DNA of 64,000 bases from G036327475 sp036327475 (GTDB lineage Bacteria > Pseudomonadota > Gammaproteobacteria > Enterobacterales > Enterobacteriaceae), in NCBI RefSeq assembly GCF_036327475.1, contig NZ_CP132913.1:558001-622000 (forward strand). The letters are read 5' to 3'. A model generated the notes under the pieces. The model was not told the DNA's origin, ran no database searches, and was given only the letters and a program-made list of their open reading frames with translations. Position numbers and translations under genes: made by a program. Below, one piece after another: positions 17,953 to 28,343 of this stretch; the first letter of the stretch is position 1, and the number at the start of each line of letters is the position of its first letter.

Positions 17953-19197
17953 TCATTGACCGCTCAATACCCGGGCCGGATCGATGCGGCTTGCGCGCCG
18001 CGCCGGATACCAGCTCGCCAGTAGACTGAACAACAGCACTGTGGCCAGCACGCTGGTGACGTCCACCCAGTGCAGCTCGGTCGGCATAAAATCGATAAAG
18101 TAAATATTCCCGGACAGCAGATGGTGCCCCAGCAAACGTTCCAACCCCTTCACAAGCATTGTTAACTTAAGCGTCATCAGCACGCCGACCACTGCGCCGA
18201 TAACGCCACCGGTCAAGCCCGCCAGCAGGCCATACCAAATAAAAATGGCACGGGTCAGCCCGTTTTTGGCCCCTAGCGTGCGTAAAATCGCAATATCGGC
18301 GCTTTTATCCTTAACCGCCATTACCAGAGTGGAAACAATATTGAAGCAGGCGACGCCCATTACCAATACCATCGCCAGGTATATCATGGCGCGGATCATC
18401 TGAATATCGCGATACATATGGCCGTAGGTGCCGATCCAGCTGCGGATTTTGACATCAGCATTGGTCACCTCCCCCGCGTCCCGCACCAGTTTATTGGCGT
18501 TAAAAACGTCGCTGACCTTAATGACGATGCCGTCGACGTCTTCACCACGCTGCAAATAGTTCTGAGCGTTCGCCAGCGGTACTATGGCAAAACCGTGATC
18601 CAGCTGGCCATTCAGCGCCAAAATCCCGCTGACCTGTAAGCGAATACGCCTTGGCTGTAACAGTTTCATCTGGGGATCGCTGTTTGGAATCATCAACGTC
18701 AGCCAATCGCCGGACTTGACCTTCAGGGTATCGGCCACCCCTTTACCAAGGATAATTTGCTGATGACCGGCCTGAAAATGCGACCAGGCATTACCCTTTA
18801 TGTAGCACGACAGCGCGCTGAGCTGCAGTTCCAGCGCCGGGTCGACGCCCTTTACCTGGATGAGCTGCAACTTGTCGTCACGCTCCACCAGGCCGGTAAA
18901 ATTCAGATAGGGCGCGGCAGCAAGGATGCCCGGCACTTGTTCAATACGTTTTAACACCGTCGGCCAGTTGGCGAACGGCGGATTCACAGGTTCGATCTCA
19001 CCATGGGGCACCACCGCCAAAATACGGTTGTTCAACTCACGTTCGAACCCGTTCATAGCACTTAGTCCGATAATCAGCACCGCGACACCGAGCGCGATGC
19101 CGATAGTGGAGATGACCGAAATCAACGACACTATACCGCCCCTCCGCCGCCTCCGGCTGAAGCGAAGCGCAATTTTCAACGACAGCGGCATCTTCAT
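17953..19197 (-). CDS. lolE: Lipoprotein-releasing ABC permease LolE
   Basis: LolE, with LolC and ATPase LolD, extracts outer-membrane lipoproteins from the inner membrane and hands them to LolA. The 414-residue product matches E. coli LolE in length and sequence. It has one N-terminal TM (about 23-45, in GGIVSLISVISTIGIALGV), a large periplasmic domain, and three C-terminal TMs (about 265-395). The start overlaps the lolD stop by four bases (ATGA), indicating translational coupling. Downstream nagK is absent, and the decayed cobB follows. The gene looks intact, as expected for an essential function. Confidence 0.97.
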   Translation of the reverse strand: MKMPLSLKIALRFSRRRRRGGIVSLISVISTIGIALGVAVLIIGLSAMNGFERELNNRILAVVPHGEIEPVNPPFANWPTVLKRIEQVPGILAAAPYLNFTGLVERDDKLQLIQVKGVDPALELQLSALSCYIKGNAWSHFQAGHQQIILGKGVADTLKVKSGDWLTLMIPNSDPQMKLLQPRRIRLQVSGILALNGQLDHGFAIVPLANAQNYLQRGEDVDGIVIKVSDVFNANKLVRDAGEVTNADVKIRSWIGTYGHMYRDIQMIRAMIYLAMVLVMGVACFNIVSTLVMAVKDKSADIAILRTLGAKNGLTRAIFIWYGLLAGLTGGVIGAVVGVLMTLKLTMLVKGLERLLGHHLLSGNIYFIDFMPTELHWVDVTSVLATVLLFSLLASWYPARRASRIDPARVLSGQ

Positions 19198-19883
19198 CGC
19201 TCAGCTCCCAGCAGTGCGCCATCGCGCATTTCCAGCTGCCGGTGCAGGCGCTTCGCCAGTTGAAGATCGTGGGTAACCACCAAAAAGGAGGTGCCATGGC
19301 ACATATTAAGCTCGCCCAACAGTGCAAAAATACTATCTGCATTGCGCTGATCCAGATTGCCGGTGGGCTCATCGGCCAACACCAGCGCCGGGTGATTCAC
19401 CAGCGCGCGCGCGATAGCCACCCGCTGCCGCTCGCCACCGGACAGTTCCGCCGGGCGGTGGCGGCTGCGTTTCTCAAGCCCTACCGCCGCCAGCATTTCC
19501 TGCGCCGTCTCTTGCGCCTGTGCCGGGCGATTGCCGCCAATCAGAAGCGGCATCGCCACATTTTCCAGCGCGGTGAAATCGGGCAGCAAATAATGGAACT
19601 GGTAGATAAAACCCAACCGCCGGTTGCGCAACAGCGCGCGCGCGGCGGAAGAAAGCGTATTCAGTGGCTGGCCTTCAAATGTTACCTCGCCGCCGGTCGG
19701 TTCATCCAGCCCGCCAAGCAGATGTAACAGTGTACTTTTACCAGAACCGGAACTGCCGACAATCGCCATCATCTCGCCACGCTGCAGCGTGAAACTCACG
19801 TTACGCAATACATCGGTGTAAAGCTTGCCTTCCTGATAACGTTTGCTGAGTTGGGAGCAGTGTAACAAAGGAGCATCATTCAT
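19194..19883 (-). CDS. lolD: Lipoprotein-releasing ATPase LolD
   Basis: LolD is the cytoplasmic ABC ATPase powering LolCDE. The 229-residue product shows Walker A GSSGSGKS (43-50), Q-loop in GFIYQFHYLLPDFTALENV, ABC signature LSGGERQ (148-154), Walker B LVLADEP (168-174) and the switch histidine in VVTHD. It overlaps lolC by 8 bp upstream and lolE by 4 bp downstream, so the three genes form one operon. E. coli LolD is 233 aa. Confidence 0.97.
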   Translation of the reverse strand: MNDAPLLHCSQLSKRYQEGKLYTDVLRNVSFTLQRGEMMAIVGSSGSGKSTLLHLLGGLDEPTGGEVTFEGQPLNTLSSAARALLRNRRLGFIYQFHYLLPDFTALENVAMPLLIGGNRPAQAQETAQEMLAAVGLEKRSRHRPAELSGGERQRVAIARALVNHPALVLADEPTGNLDQRNADSIFALLGELNMCHGTSFLVVTHDLQLAKRLHRQLEMRDGALLGAER

Positions 19884-21078
19884 ATCGCAAAGCCTCAGCA
19901 GGATGAACGGCGGCGGCGCGCCGGGAAGGGTAAATCGTGGATAGCAGTGCTACGGCCATGGTCGACAACGCGATGACCGCCACCTGTACCGGTTCGATAG
20001 TCACAGGCAGCGCGGCCCTGTCAAGCAGCGCTCCGAGGGCCGGTATCAGACGGTTCAGTTGACTGGCCAGCAACATGCCGAGTCCCGTGCCAAGCAATGC
20101 GCCGACAACGCCTGCGCTGGCCCCCTGGGTGATAAACACCAGCATAACCTGACGACGAGTCAGACCCTGGGTCTGTAATATCGCCACCTCGGTCTGTTTT
20201 TCCATCACCATCAGTCCAAGCGAGGTTATAATATTAAACGCCGCCACCACGATAATCAGGCTCAACAGCAAGCCCATCATGTTCTTTTCTATACGCACGG
20301 CCTGAAATAATTCCCCCTTGCGTTCGCGCCAATCGTGCCACACTAAGCCATCAGGCAAAGACTGCGCGCTCAAGCTTTCTACCGCCAACGGCTGCTGCAA
20401 CCACAAGCGCCAGCCGGTCACACAGCCGGCGGGATAGCGCATCAGGCGCGACGCATCCTGCTGATTGACTAGCAGTTGGTAGCCATCGACTTCGCTGTTA
20501 GCGGCGAAGGTGCCGGCCACGGTGAATAAACGCTGGCTGGGAATGCGGCCTATCGGAGTGAATTGGCTGGCCACGGGCACCATCAGCCGCACTGCATCAC
20601 CGCGCTTCACGCCGAGCGCGGCGGCCAGTTTGTCGCCCAGAATCACCCGGTATTGGCCGGACACCAGGTCATCTTGTCGGGTCTCCAGCAAATAATGCGA
20701 CAGCGGTTCTGGATCCCACGAATTGATGCCGAGCATTACGCCCACCGCGACGCTGCGTGCGCTTTGCAGAACAACATCACTGGTGGTCAGCGGCGCCACG
20801 CGCGTTACCCCCGCAAGCGCATCTGGCACTAAGGTCGGAATACGTTTAAGATCAAGCCGCCCCTCTTGGGTAGTCAACAGCGCCTGGGGCATCAATCCGA
20901 GGATATTGCCCTCCAGTTCACGCTCGAAACCGTTCATCACCGATAACACCATCACCAGCGCAATCACGCCAAGCATGATGCCGATGGTGGAGAGCCAGGA
21001 GACAAAACGACCGAAGCGGTCTGATGCCCGCCTGCGCATATAGCGCAGGCCAATATATAACACGACAGGTTGATACAT
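19876..21078 (-). CDS. lolC: Lipoprotein-releasing ABC permease LolC
   Basis: LolC is the second permease subunit, and in E. coli it is the one that contacts LolA. The product is 400 aa (E. coli 399). It opens MYQPVVLYIGLRYMRRRASD, contains the family segment GRFVSWLSTIGIMLGVIALV as the first TM, and ends with three TMs and LLSTIYPSRRAAAVHPAEAL. It is the first gene of lolCDE; the promoter is presumably in 21079-21250, divergent from the mfd pseudogene. No lesion is seen. Confidence 0.97.
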   Translation of the reverse strand: MYQPVVLYIGLRYMRRRASDRFGRFVSWLSTIGIMLGVIALVMVLSVMNGFERELEGNILGLMPQALLTTQEGRLDLKRIPTLVPDALAGVTRVAPLTTSDVVLQSARSVAVGVMLGINSWDPEPLSHYLLETRQDDLVSGQYRVILGDKLAAALGVKRGDAVRLMVPVASQFTPIGRIPSQRLFTVAGTFAANSEVDGYQLLVNQQDASRLMRYPAGCVTGWRLWLQQPLAVESLSAQSLPDGLVWHDWRERKGELFQAVRIEKNMMGLLLSLIIVVAAFNIITSLGLMVMEKQTEVAILQTQGLTRRQVMLVFITQGASAGVVGALLGTGLGMLLASQLNRLIPALGALLDRAALPVTIEPVQVAVIALSTMAVALLSTIYPSRRAAAVHPAEALRYE

Positions 21079-21285
21079 TGATTTCCGTCTGAATGCGGTT
21101 TCGAAAGCAAAGTACTTAAGGATGATAAAGGGTTGTGTGGCATTATGGAACTATTAAGCACTGCAACGACCGGCTTTTATTCCTGAAAGCACGCATTTTA
21201 GCCATCATCCCCGCCTCTGCGGCATTCTACCGCAGGCTGTGCTGCGATGGCCCCGTGATGTGAGAAAAGAGATTTATCATTAGCT

Positions 21286-23865
21286 ATGCCAGGACGTGAT
21301 CGTTATACCTTGCCGACCAAAACCGGCAAAAAACTGACCCTGGGTCAGCTGACCGGCGCCGCCATTGTGGACCGCTATCCGAGATCGGCGTTGCCCATTA
21401 TCAGCGATATGCAAAGTACGCTGAGGCTGTATAACGCGATCAGGGGGTTCACCCATCATCCGGTCCTTACTCTACCCGATTGGGAGATCTGGCCCTATGA
21501 CAGTTGACAGTTTCTCTTCCCCATCAAGAAATCATTTCAGATAAGATAGCTACCTTCTGCTAGCTGCTTACCCTTTCGCGCGTCGGAATACAGAGCTGTT
21601 CCGCAGCCAGTGGCGCGAGCAGCTTGATGTGCGCCGCGACGCCGAGCACGTTTACCAGCAGGTAAACAAAGGGACGCTGCCGACGAGGATTGTATTGGAA
21701 GCCGTTTTTTCATCGAGCCGCTAGTGCTGCTGTTCAGCTATGCCGGCGGGCACGCTAGTGGTCAACACCAGAGATCTCGAGGCCGGCGCAGGCTGTTTCT
21801 AGGATGACGCCTGCACGCGTTTTGACAACACCGTGTGTATCCCATGCGCCAGCTGCTGCCGGCTGAGGCCCTGTGGCTGAGGGTTGAGGGGTTGCTCGCC
21901 GAACTTAAACGCTGGCCTCAGTCTCAGCTCAGCACGCAAACGCTGCCGGAGAAAGCCGGCGAGCACAACATGGATTATCGGTCTCTGCCGGATTTGGCGG
22001 TGGAGGTACAGAGAAAAGCGCCCATGGACAAGTTACGCCGGTTTTACGAGCAGTTTGACGGCCGGGTGATTTTCTCAGTGGAAAGCGAAGGTTTGCGGAA
22101 AAGTTTAAGCGAGCTGCTGGCGCGTGTGAAGATTCTACCGAAATCGGCGTCAATTAACGTGTTTTATCGATGCGCCACGCATAAGGGTATTGATTTGCGA
22201 AGGCGATCTGCTGGGGAGCGGGTCAGCCGCCGCCAGCAGGATAATCGCCGTACAATTAACGCCGATAGTTAATCCGTAATCTGGCCGAGCTGCATGAAGA
22301 CCAGACGGTGGTGCATCTGGAGCACGGGGTCGGCCGTTACGCCGTCATAATCACCCTGCCGGTGTCCTCGCTACATCTCATACGCTAAACGCGCCGCTGC
22401 GCAAACTGGGCGGCGGCGCTTTGGCGCAGGCGCGACAAAAAGCGGCCGAGTGGGTGCGGGACGTGGCGGCGGAACTCTTGGATGTTTATGCCCAGCGCGG
22501 TGCTAAAAGCGGCTTCGCATTCCGCATAATCGGGAAAATTATCAATTATTTTGAGAGGGATTTCCGTTTGAACCCACCTTGGATTAGGATCAGGCAATCA
22601 ATGCGGTGCTCAGCAACATGTGCCAGCCGTTGATCATGGATCGCCTGGTCCGCGACATGTCGACCTCGGTAAAACAGAAGTCGCGATGCGTGCCGCTTTC
22701 ATGGCGATTGCAAACCACAAACAGGTGGCTGTGCTGGTTCCCACCACCCTCCTGGCGCGGCAACATTTCAACAATTTTCGACCGGTTCGCCAACTGGCCG
22801 GTGCGGATTGAGATAATTTCACGTTTTCGCAGCGCACGGGATCAGGCCCAAGCACTGGAGCAGACCGACGAAGACAAAGCGGATATTCGCAAAGCGATGT
22901 CAAATGGCATGATTTGGGTCTGCTCATCGTCGACGATGAGCACAGTCTCGGCGTGGCGCCACAAAGAGCGCATCAACAATGCGCACCGATGTTGATATTC
23001 TCACCCTAACCGCAACCCCTATTCCGCGCACGCTGAATATGGCGATGAGCGGCATGCGCGATCGAAAACGCTTGTATACGAATACGACCGCTGGCAGTAC
23101 GCGAGGCCATCCTGAGCGAAGCGCTGCGCGGCAGCCAAATCTATCATCCTTACAACGACGTCGAAAATATTAAAAATCCGCCCGCCCCTAGAAACGCTGG
23201 TGCCGGAGGCGTACATCGCCATCGGTTACGGCCAGCTGCGCTAGCGCGATTTGGAACGGGTGATGAATGATTTTCAACATCAGCGTTTCAACGTACTGTG
23301 GTATGTACCGCCATCATTGAAAACCGGTATCTACATCGCCAACGCCAATACCATTATCATCGAGCGAGCGGATCATTTCGGCCTGGCACAGCTACACCAA
23401 TTGCGTGGCTGCGTCGGACGTTCGCACCACCAGGCTCACGCCTACACGCTGACCCACTACCGAAAGCGCTAAGCCAGGATGCCTATAAGCGGTGGAAGCC
23501 AACGCCTCGCTGGAAGATCTGAGCGCCGGCTTTGCATTGGCGACGCGCGATTTGGAAATCCGTAGCGCCGGAGAACTGCTTGGAGAAGATCAAAGCCTCA
23601 CAAACCAATTGACCGAGGTGGAGTTGCGTATGCCCGCTCGGCTGGCCTGAAGAGTATATCTTTGGCATCAACACGCGTTTGTCGCTGTACAAACACATTG
23701 TCAGCACCGCCGATGACCGTGAAAGTGAAGCTGATAGACTGCTTCGGTCTGCCACCTAACCCGGCGCGCTATTTTCTGGCGATATCGAATCCTTAGCGGA
23801 TCGCACAGCGCGTCTGAACTTATGTTGACGCGCTACTGGAAGAATTACGCAGCATGTGTTGAGCA
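21286..23865 (+). pseudogene. mfd: Transcription-repair coupling factor remnant
   Basis: Mfd (1148 aa in E. coli) removes stalled RNA polymerase and recruits UvrA. Here an intact-looking start (RYTLPTKTGKKLTLGQLTGA at 21301) runs only 73 codons before a stop. Later blocks in all three frames include LSQQTLPEKAGEHN, MDKLRRFYEQFDGRVIFSVE (22024), DQTVVHLEHGVGRY (22303), MRAAFMAIANHKQVAVLVPT with TTLLARQHFNNF (about 22680-22780), LTATPIPRTLNMAMSGMRD (23002), NTIIIERADHFGLAQLHQLR (about 23347), and ASLEDLSAGFALATRDLEIR (about 23502). The total is about 0.9 kb short of full length. Walker A and many other motifs are missing, so it is certainly dead. Confidence 0.93.
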
Positions 23866-23984
23866 CCTAGACGCAACTAGGGCCAGGGCACGGAGCCGCG
23901 CCACATGACGGAAAACACTGTGCTCGGGTTTGTACGTCCGACGCGGCGTCCACAAGAATGTTATGGCGGCAGTGAACCGAGCTG

Positions 23985-24461
23985 CCCACCTTATGCCTGG
24001 TCGTTCAGCACAAATTGACCGTTGCGATCCAGCAGGCCAGCAGGATTTTCGTGCCCGGATCGTGGTCTATGCGGATTTTGCCCTGTTGATTGCCAATTTT
24101 GTACGTGACGTCATAGCTTAGCAGTTTTTGCGATTTATCGTGACTGTCTGTCAACGCTGACGATTGTAGGTATTCCTATCTACAGATTACCCTGTATCTG
24201 CTTGCCCGCATACCTCCCGCCACCAACAACGGCACCTAATACCGAGCCGTTATTTTCGTCCTGCAACCGGATGGCGATGGGTTACGACGACTGTTCGACA
24301 CTCATAATGCTGTGTCTGAATCGTTTCATTGATGGGCGATGCCGTGATGACCTAGGCGTATTTCGGGCTAGAGGAGAACACATGCAGCCCGTGGCGACCG
24401 CTACGATACCCGACATAGCGGCAATACCGATGTCGACGCCTGCTAATAATGATTTATTCAC
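23985..24461 (-). pseudogene. ycfJ: ycfJ remnant (glycine-zipper envelope protein)
   Basis: With a good AGGAGG ribosome site, GTG at 24461 starts VNKSLLAGVDIGIAA, matching YcfJ (MNKSMLAGIGIGVAA). Frameshifts follow, then QDENNGSVLGAVVGGG (the glycine zipper near 24260-24215), and CYDVTYKIGNQQGKIRIDHD followed by PGTKILL near 24118-24040. YcfJ is a predicted outer-membrane or periplasmic protein of unknown role, located beside ndh in E. coli as here. Confidence 0.8.
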
Positions 24462-24479
24462 GGGAGAACCTCCTGACAA

Positions 24480-25042
24480 TTATTACGCATCTGCTAACGG
24501 TGAACGGATGCATAACCCTCGTTTCCTTTTGACCGCAAGCGTATCCCGAGCGTTAAGATTAACGGCGAAAAGCCTACTCTGTCGGCACCTCATGTGATTG
24601 TGACAAAAGGCATGTTGAGCTTGTTGAAATCCCAACCAACGATGAGACTAACGACAATATCGTCGCGTTTTGCAGGTCGGAGAAATTGCCCGATGTCTGT
24701 TATCCGCTGGAGATCGCCTATCGGCTGCACTTCCTCCCGACTTGGTTCTAACCCGAAAAGCCTAAAGGCTCTATTTTATACTGCCAATGACAAGACGCAC
24801 AGCAACTCTATGGCCAACGGACGGCGACGGCACGGCGCGTGAGGGAATAGAGAAGACACTGGAAACAGTGGCGCGTTATTGCCCCGCGCACCGCGCAGGA
24901 CGGCGATTCGGCGGCTAGGGAAGGGACAAAGGCGCTTGCGGCTGCCTGGCGAGACGACGGCGTAGCTCGCACTAGTATTAAACCTGACCCGGGAGCGCCT
25001 GCGCCTGGCTGAATATGGGTTTTATAAAAGGTCGCCACGCGG
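24480..25042. other. Unrecognised sequence between ycfJ and ndh
   Basis: Only short frames are seen. One minus-strand end (near 24660-24595) reads PAKRDDIVVSLIVGWDF, which looks like the last strand of an outer-membrane barrel, but nothing else supports a porin. In E. coli, ndh and ycfJ are adjacent, so this is extra or heavily decayed sequence. Confidence 0.3.
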
Positions 25043-26344
25043 TTAGTACAATTTGAGATGCGGACGGATCACGCGGTTGATCCTGTCCACTAGCATGATA
25101 AGGCCGGTTTTGATGTAGCCATGCAGTGCGATTTGGTGCATACGGTATAGCGAGATGTAGAGCGCGCGAGCAATACGTCCTTCTATCATCATCGAACCGT
25201 GTATCATGTTACCCATCAGATTGCCGACGGTGCTAAAGCGCGATAATGACACCAGCGAGCCGTGATCTTTGTAGGTGTAGGGCTTGAGCGTATGCCCACG
25301 AAGCAGTGCCAAAATGTTGCCGTGGGCCCGTGAGGCCATCTGATGCGCAGCCTGCGCGCGGGGGGGCACCACGCCTCCGGCGGGCATCGCGCACGACGCA
25401 CAGTCGCCAATAGCAAAAATATGCGGATCGCGCGTGGTCTGCAGTGTCGGTTCAACCACTAATTGGTTAACGCGGTTGGTCTCCAGACCGACCAACGCCT
25501 TCATGAAGTCCGGTGCTTTGATGCCGGCGGCCCAGACCATGAGTTCCGCCTGGATATATTCTCCGTCCTTGGTATGCAGCCCGCCTGCATCGGCGCTGGT
25601 GACCATGGTTTTGGTCAAGACCCTAACCCCTAGCTTGGTCAATTCCTGATGCGCGGCGGCGGAGATTCGCGGCGGCAGCGCCGGCAGAATACGCTCTCCC
25701 GCCTCGGCTAGGGTGACATTCAGCGCCTGATGCAGCCCTTTGAAACCATAGCTATGCAATTGTTGCACCGCATTATGTAGCTCAGCCGACAATTCGACGC
25801 CGGTCGCTCCGCCGCCGACGATAGCGATATTTACTTTTTCCTCCAGGTCGCCCTGTGCGGAAAATTTAAGAAACAGATTGAGCATCTCGTTATGGAAATG
25901 CTGCGCCTGACGCGGATTGTCGAGGAAGATGCAGTGTTCTTTAACGCCAGGAGTACCAAAGTCGTTCGACGTACTACCGAGTGCCATCACCAGAATGTCA
26001 TAGTCCAGACGGCGGGCGGGCACCAACAGCTTCCCCTGCTCATCGCGGATTTCATCCATCAGGACCTGTTTATGCTCGCGATCGATGTCGATCATGCTAC
26101 CGAGTTGAAATTGGAAAGCATGATTGCGTGCATGGGCCAGGTAACTGAGGGCGTCAATGCCTTCATCGAGCGAGCCGGTGGCTACCTCATGCAGCAGCGG
26201 TTTCCATAAGTGGCTATGGTTGTGATCCACTAGCGTGATATTTGCCCGCTTGTGGCGCCCCAATTTACGCCCTAGGCTTGTCGCCAGCTCAAGACCGCCA
26301 GCACCGCCGCCTATAATGACAATTTTCTTAAATAGCGTGGTCAA
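25043..26344 (-). CDS. ndh: NADH:quinone oxidoreductase type II
   Basis: Ndh is the non-proton-pumping respiratory NADH dehydrogenase, a peripheral membrane flavoprotein feeding ubiquinone. The product is 433 aa (E. coli 434). It has an FAD-binding GGGAGGLELAT near the N-terminus, an NADH-binding GGGATGVELSAEL in the middle, and a conserved C-terminal amphipathic region (INRVIRPHLKLY). I place the start at TTG (26344) rather than the upstream in-frame ATG at 26362, because AGGGGG lies just before the TTG and the protein then begins LTTLFKKIVIIGGG, colinear with E. coli. An ideal FNR box lies upstream. The gene is intact between decayed neighbours. Confidence 0.95.
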   Translation of the reverse strand: MTTLFKKIVIIGGGAGGLELATSLGRKLGRHKRANITLVDHNHSHLWKPLLHEVATGSLDEGIDALSYLAHARNHAFQFQLGSMIDIDREHKQVLMDEIRDEQGKLLVPARRLDYDILVMALGSTSNDFGTPGVKEHCIFLDNPRQAQHFHNEMLNLFLKFSAQGDLEEKVNIAIVGGGATGVELSAELHNAVQQLHSYGFKGLHQALNVTLAEAGERILPALPPRISAAAHQELTKLGVRVLTKTMVTSADAGGLHTKDGEYIQAELMVWAAGIKAPDFMKALVGLETNRVNQLVVEPTLQTTRDPHIFAIGDCASCAMPAGGVVPPRAQAAHQMASRAHGNILALLRGHTLKPYTYKDHGSLVSLSRFSTVGNLMGNMIHGSMMIEGRIARALYISLYRMHQIALHGYIKTGLIMLVDRINRVIRPHLKLY

Positions 26345-26462
26345 AATACCCCCTAAATGCAAACCAGCCGTTAACTAAGCGAAAACATCCTTAACATAGC
26401 GTTATATCTCAATACGCTATTGGCGCCAGAATAACATGAGCGATCATTTGGTCATACTAAAA

Positions 26463-26476
26463 TTGATATGAATCAA
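26463..26476 (-). promoter_or_regulatory. Perfect FNR box upstream of ndh
   Basis: TTGAT-ATGA-ATCAA is an exact match to the FNR/CRP-type consensus TTGAT-N4-ATCAA and is a palindrome, so it reads the same on the ndh strand. It lies about 120 bp upstream of the ndh start codon. E. coli ndh is repressed by FNR without oxygen, so the site is expected here and its perfect conservation implies selection. Confidence 0.75.
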
Positions 26477-26520
26477 TTTTTCAGCCTGTTCCGATGGCTG
26501 ATGTCATATGCTGTCCTCTT

Positions 26521-27022
26521 TTATCCCAACGCTTTAAAGGCTTGCATGCGCTGTAAATGAGGAGAAATGTTTTTAAATTTATGACCTTCCTGCTCATCTC
26601 CAATGATTTCATAAGAGGGAGAAAGCACCCCAGCGCTGCAATGTAGAACCAAACAGAGGTCGTCGTTTTTCGCGGAAGTGCTCCATGCATTTGGTGGAGA
26701 TATCAACATATTCCTCGGGTCTATCAAGTTTGTCCGCCATATTCTCTTCGGAAAAAGATTGGGAGTCGAGGATCACCTGGTGTATGTCACATAAAAAATC
26801 GACCCGCTCGGCCTAAATCCGCCCAAGCCAACGCCGCAGATAAGCGACCGGTAGTCGTCGGTCAATTACTGCATTTTCTTCCTTAAGCAGATGCTGCGTA
26901 TCATGACGGAGATGGGCTGGTACTGTAACTGATGAGTCGCGCATCGGGATCGATAAACTGCAATTGCAGAACATTTTGTGGTTTCCAAGACTTGTAAAAC
27001 CGTGCAAATAAACAATCATCAT
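26521..27022 (-). pseudogene. ycfP: ycfP remnant (alpha/beta-hydrolase family)
   Basis: The start (MIVYLHGFTS, 27019) and the end (HKFKNISPHLQRMQAFKALG, stop at 26521) both match E. coli YcfP, a 180-residue predicted esterase. Between them are a DTQHLLKE block and a STKCMEHFREK echo with frameshifts and missing sequence. The catalytic serine region (GVGLGGYW) is degraded to AYLRRWLGRI. The conserved ends make the assignment certain and the damage clear. Confidence 0.9.
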
Positions 27023-27029
27023 TTTCCTC

Positions 27030-27955
27030 CCCTATGGAGTTCGACGGCGCGGATAGCGATTACGTTTTTGAGGTTAGAACGTCCGCCTCTCGGCAGCATT
27101 GATCGATAACAGATTCTGAGGTGGGTGCACCGCCGGCAGGCGCGGGATCCGTTTTGACCCGGCGTCGGCCCACGACACGCCGTTGCTGACGCCATCAGCG
27201 TCGGCAGGCGTTGGCTTGGCTTCGCCGCCGATTTGTATCAGGCCTTTACTGATAGCAACTACGCGGCCCTAACTGACCACATAACTGCCCCGTACAGGCC
27301 TCCTGTACCTTCACTGATGGCGGCAGCTGTGCTACGTTCATTGGCAGGAGACAACGCCACGCCTCATTATAAACCCTACTCAGCGTCATAGTATCACGCG
27401 CGGCATTGCCTTTCTCCTTCGCACGGCAATGGGCAGCCATCACCCATGCTCACGCGACCATTCCCGACAGGCGTCTTTCGCCGACCTTACCGCTCACTGC
27501 ACGCCTTCCCCTTACCCTCTGTTGCCACCGATCGTAAATGTTGGCACCGCGTCTGGACCGCCCCAAGCCCTTCCTACTGACGGCGCGGCACTCAGGGTAA
27601 TAAATTAAATGTCATTAGGGTTGTAGTATATTAAGTTAATTTTATTAATGAATATTATATTCTTATATCTATTTTTAATATTACTTGCTGTGAACTACAA
27701 ACGCCGTATTACATTTTTCACCAGAGTGATGAGGCCCATCATATTTCACAGCTGCTGAGAAAATGCGCTGTTTTCACGCTGGTACAGCCGCTGCACGCAG
27801 CAGCTGTACCAGTTTCAAATTATTGCCGCCTCACCTCCGCGCTGCTGCTTGTTATTATAGATTGGCTAACCCATGCGCCATTACTTTTCCCCGTAGGCAA
27901 CGTTTTCCAACGTGCGGTCTCGCTATTTTATTTCACCATTCCGTTTTATTAATGA
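27030..27955. other. About 0.9 kb without a recognised gene (nagZ position)
   Basis: In E. coli nagZ lies between ycfP and thiK. I could not find NagZ motifs here on the minus strand. The part from 27600 to 27720 is notably AT-rich. Short minus-strand frames such as 27246-27443 are unassigned. Confidence 0.35.
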
Positions 27956-27959
27956 GTTA

Positions 27960-28340
27960 TAGTGAGCAAACCGTTAGCTCGGGGCTGGCGTCGGTGATTT
28001 TCGCTAAGTATGCCGTTATTGTACCTAACACTTCTGTGAATCGCATCGTTGGCGGTAGTGTTGATAAGCGAAGCGAAAAAAACCAGCCGCTGTCACTGGC
28101 AGGGTGGCTCTGGTCGCTGGTTTGCCAATAGCGCGCCGGTAGGTTCAGCGAGTAGCCGCTACGCCGCTGCTGGTGCAGCCTGGTCAGGAGAAGGCCCGCC
28201 AGAGTGTCCGTCGTCAGCACTTGTGCCAGTCCTGCGTATTTAACGGTGCGCCGGCTAGCCACTCCACCAGCAGCTAGCCGGCGGTGATACCCGGCGGACG
28301 CGGTTCCAAGCTGCTGCCGTTAAGGGCACATAACAGGCGA
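27960..28340 (-). pseudogene. thiK: Thiamine kinase ThiK remnant
   Basis: Shifting minus-strand frames read LLVEWLAGAPLNTQDW near 28285-28235, then TDTLAGLLLTRLHQQRRSGYS near 28208-28146 and ARYWQTSDQSHPA near 28139-28100. E. coli ThiK has [35 protein letters not shown] followed by YWQQSDPAR in the same order. The ATP-binding start and the kinase catalytic loop (HMDVHAGN) are absent. ThiK phosphorylates salvaged thiamine. Its position next to lpoB is as in E. coli. Confidence 0.7.
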
Positions 28341-28343
28341 AAT

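Noticed and set aside
19242..19727. 161-codon plus-strand open frame
   Set aside because: Antisense to lolD, whose ABC motifs are complete. No ribosome site or recognisable domain in the shadow frame.
26344..26362. ATG at 26362 as the ndh start
   Set aside because: The AGGGGG ribosome site would fall inside the coding sequence, and the six additional residues have no counterpart in E. coli Ndh; TTG at 26344 fits better.
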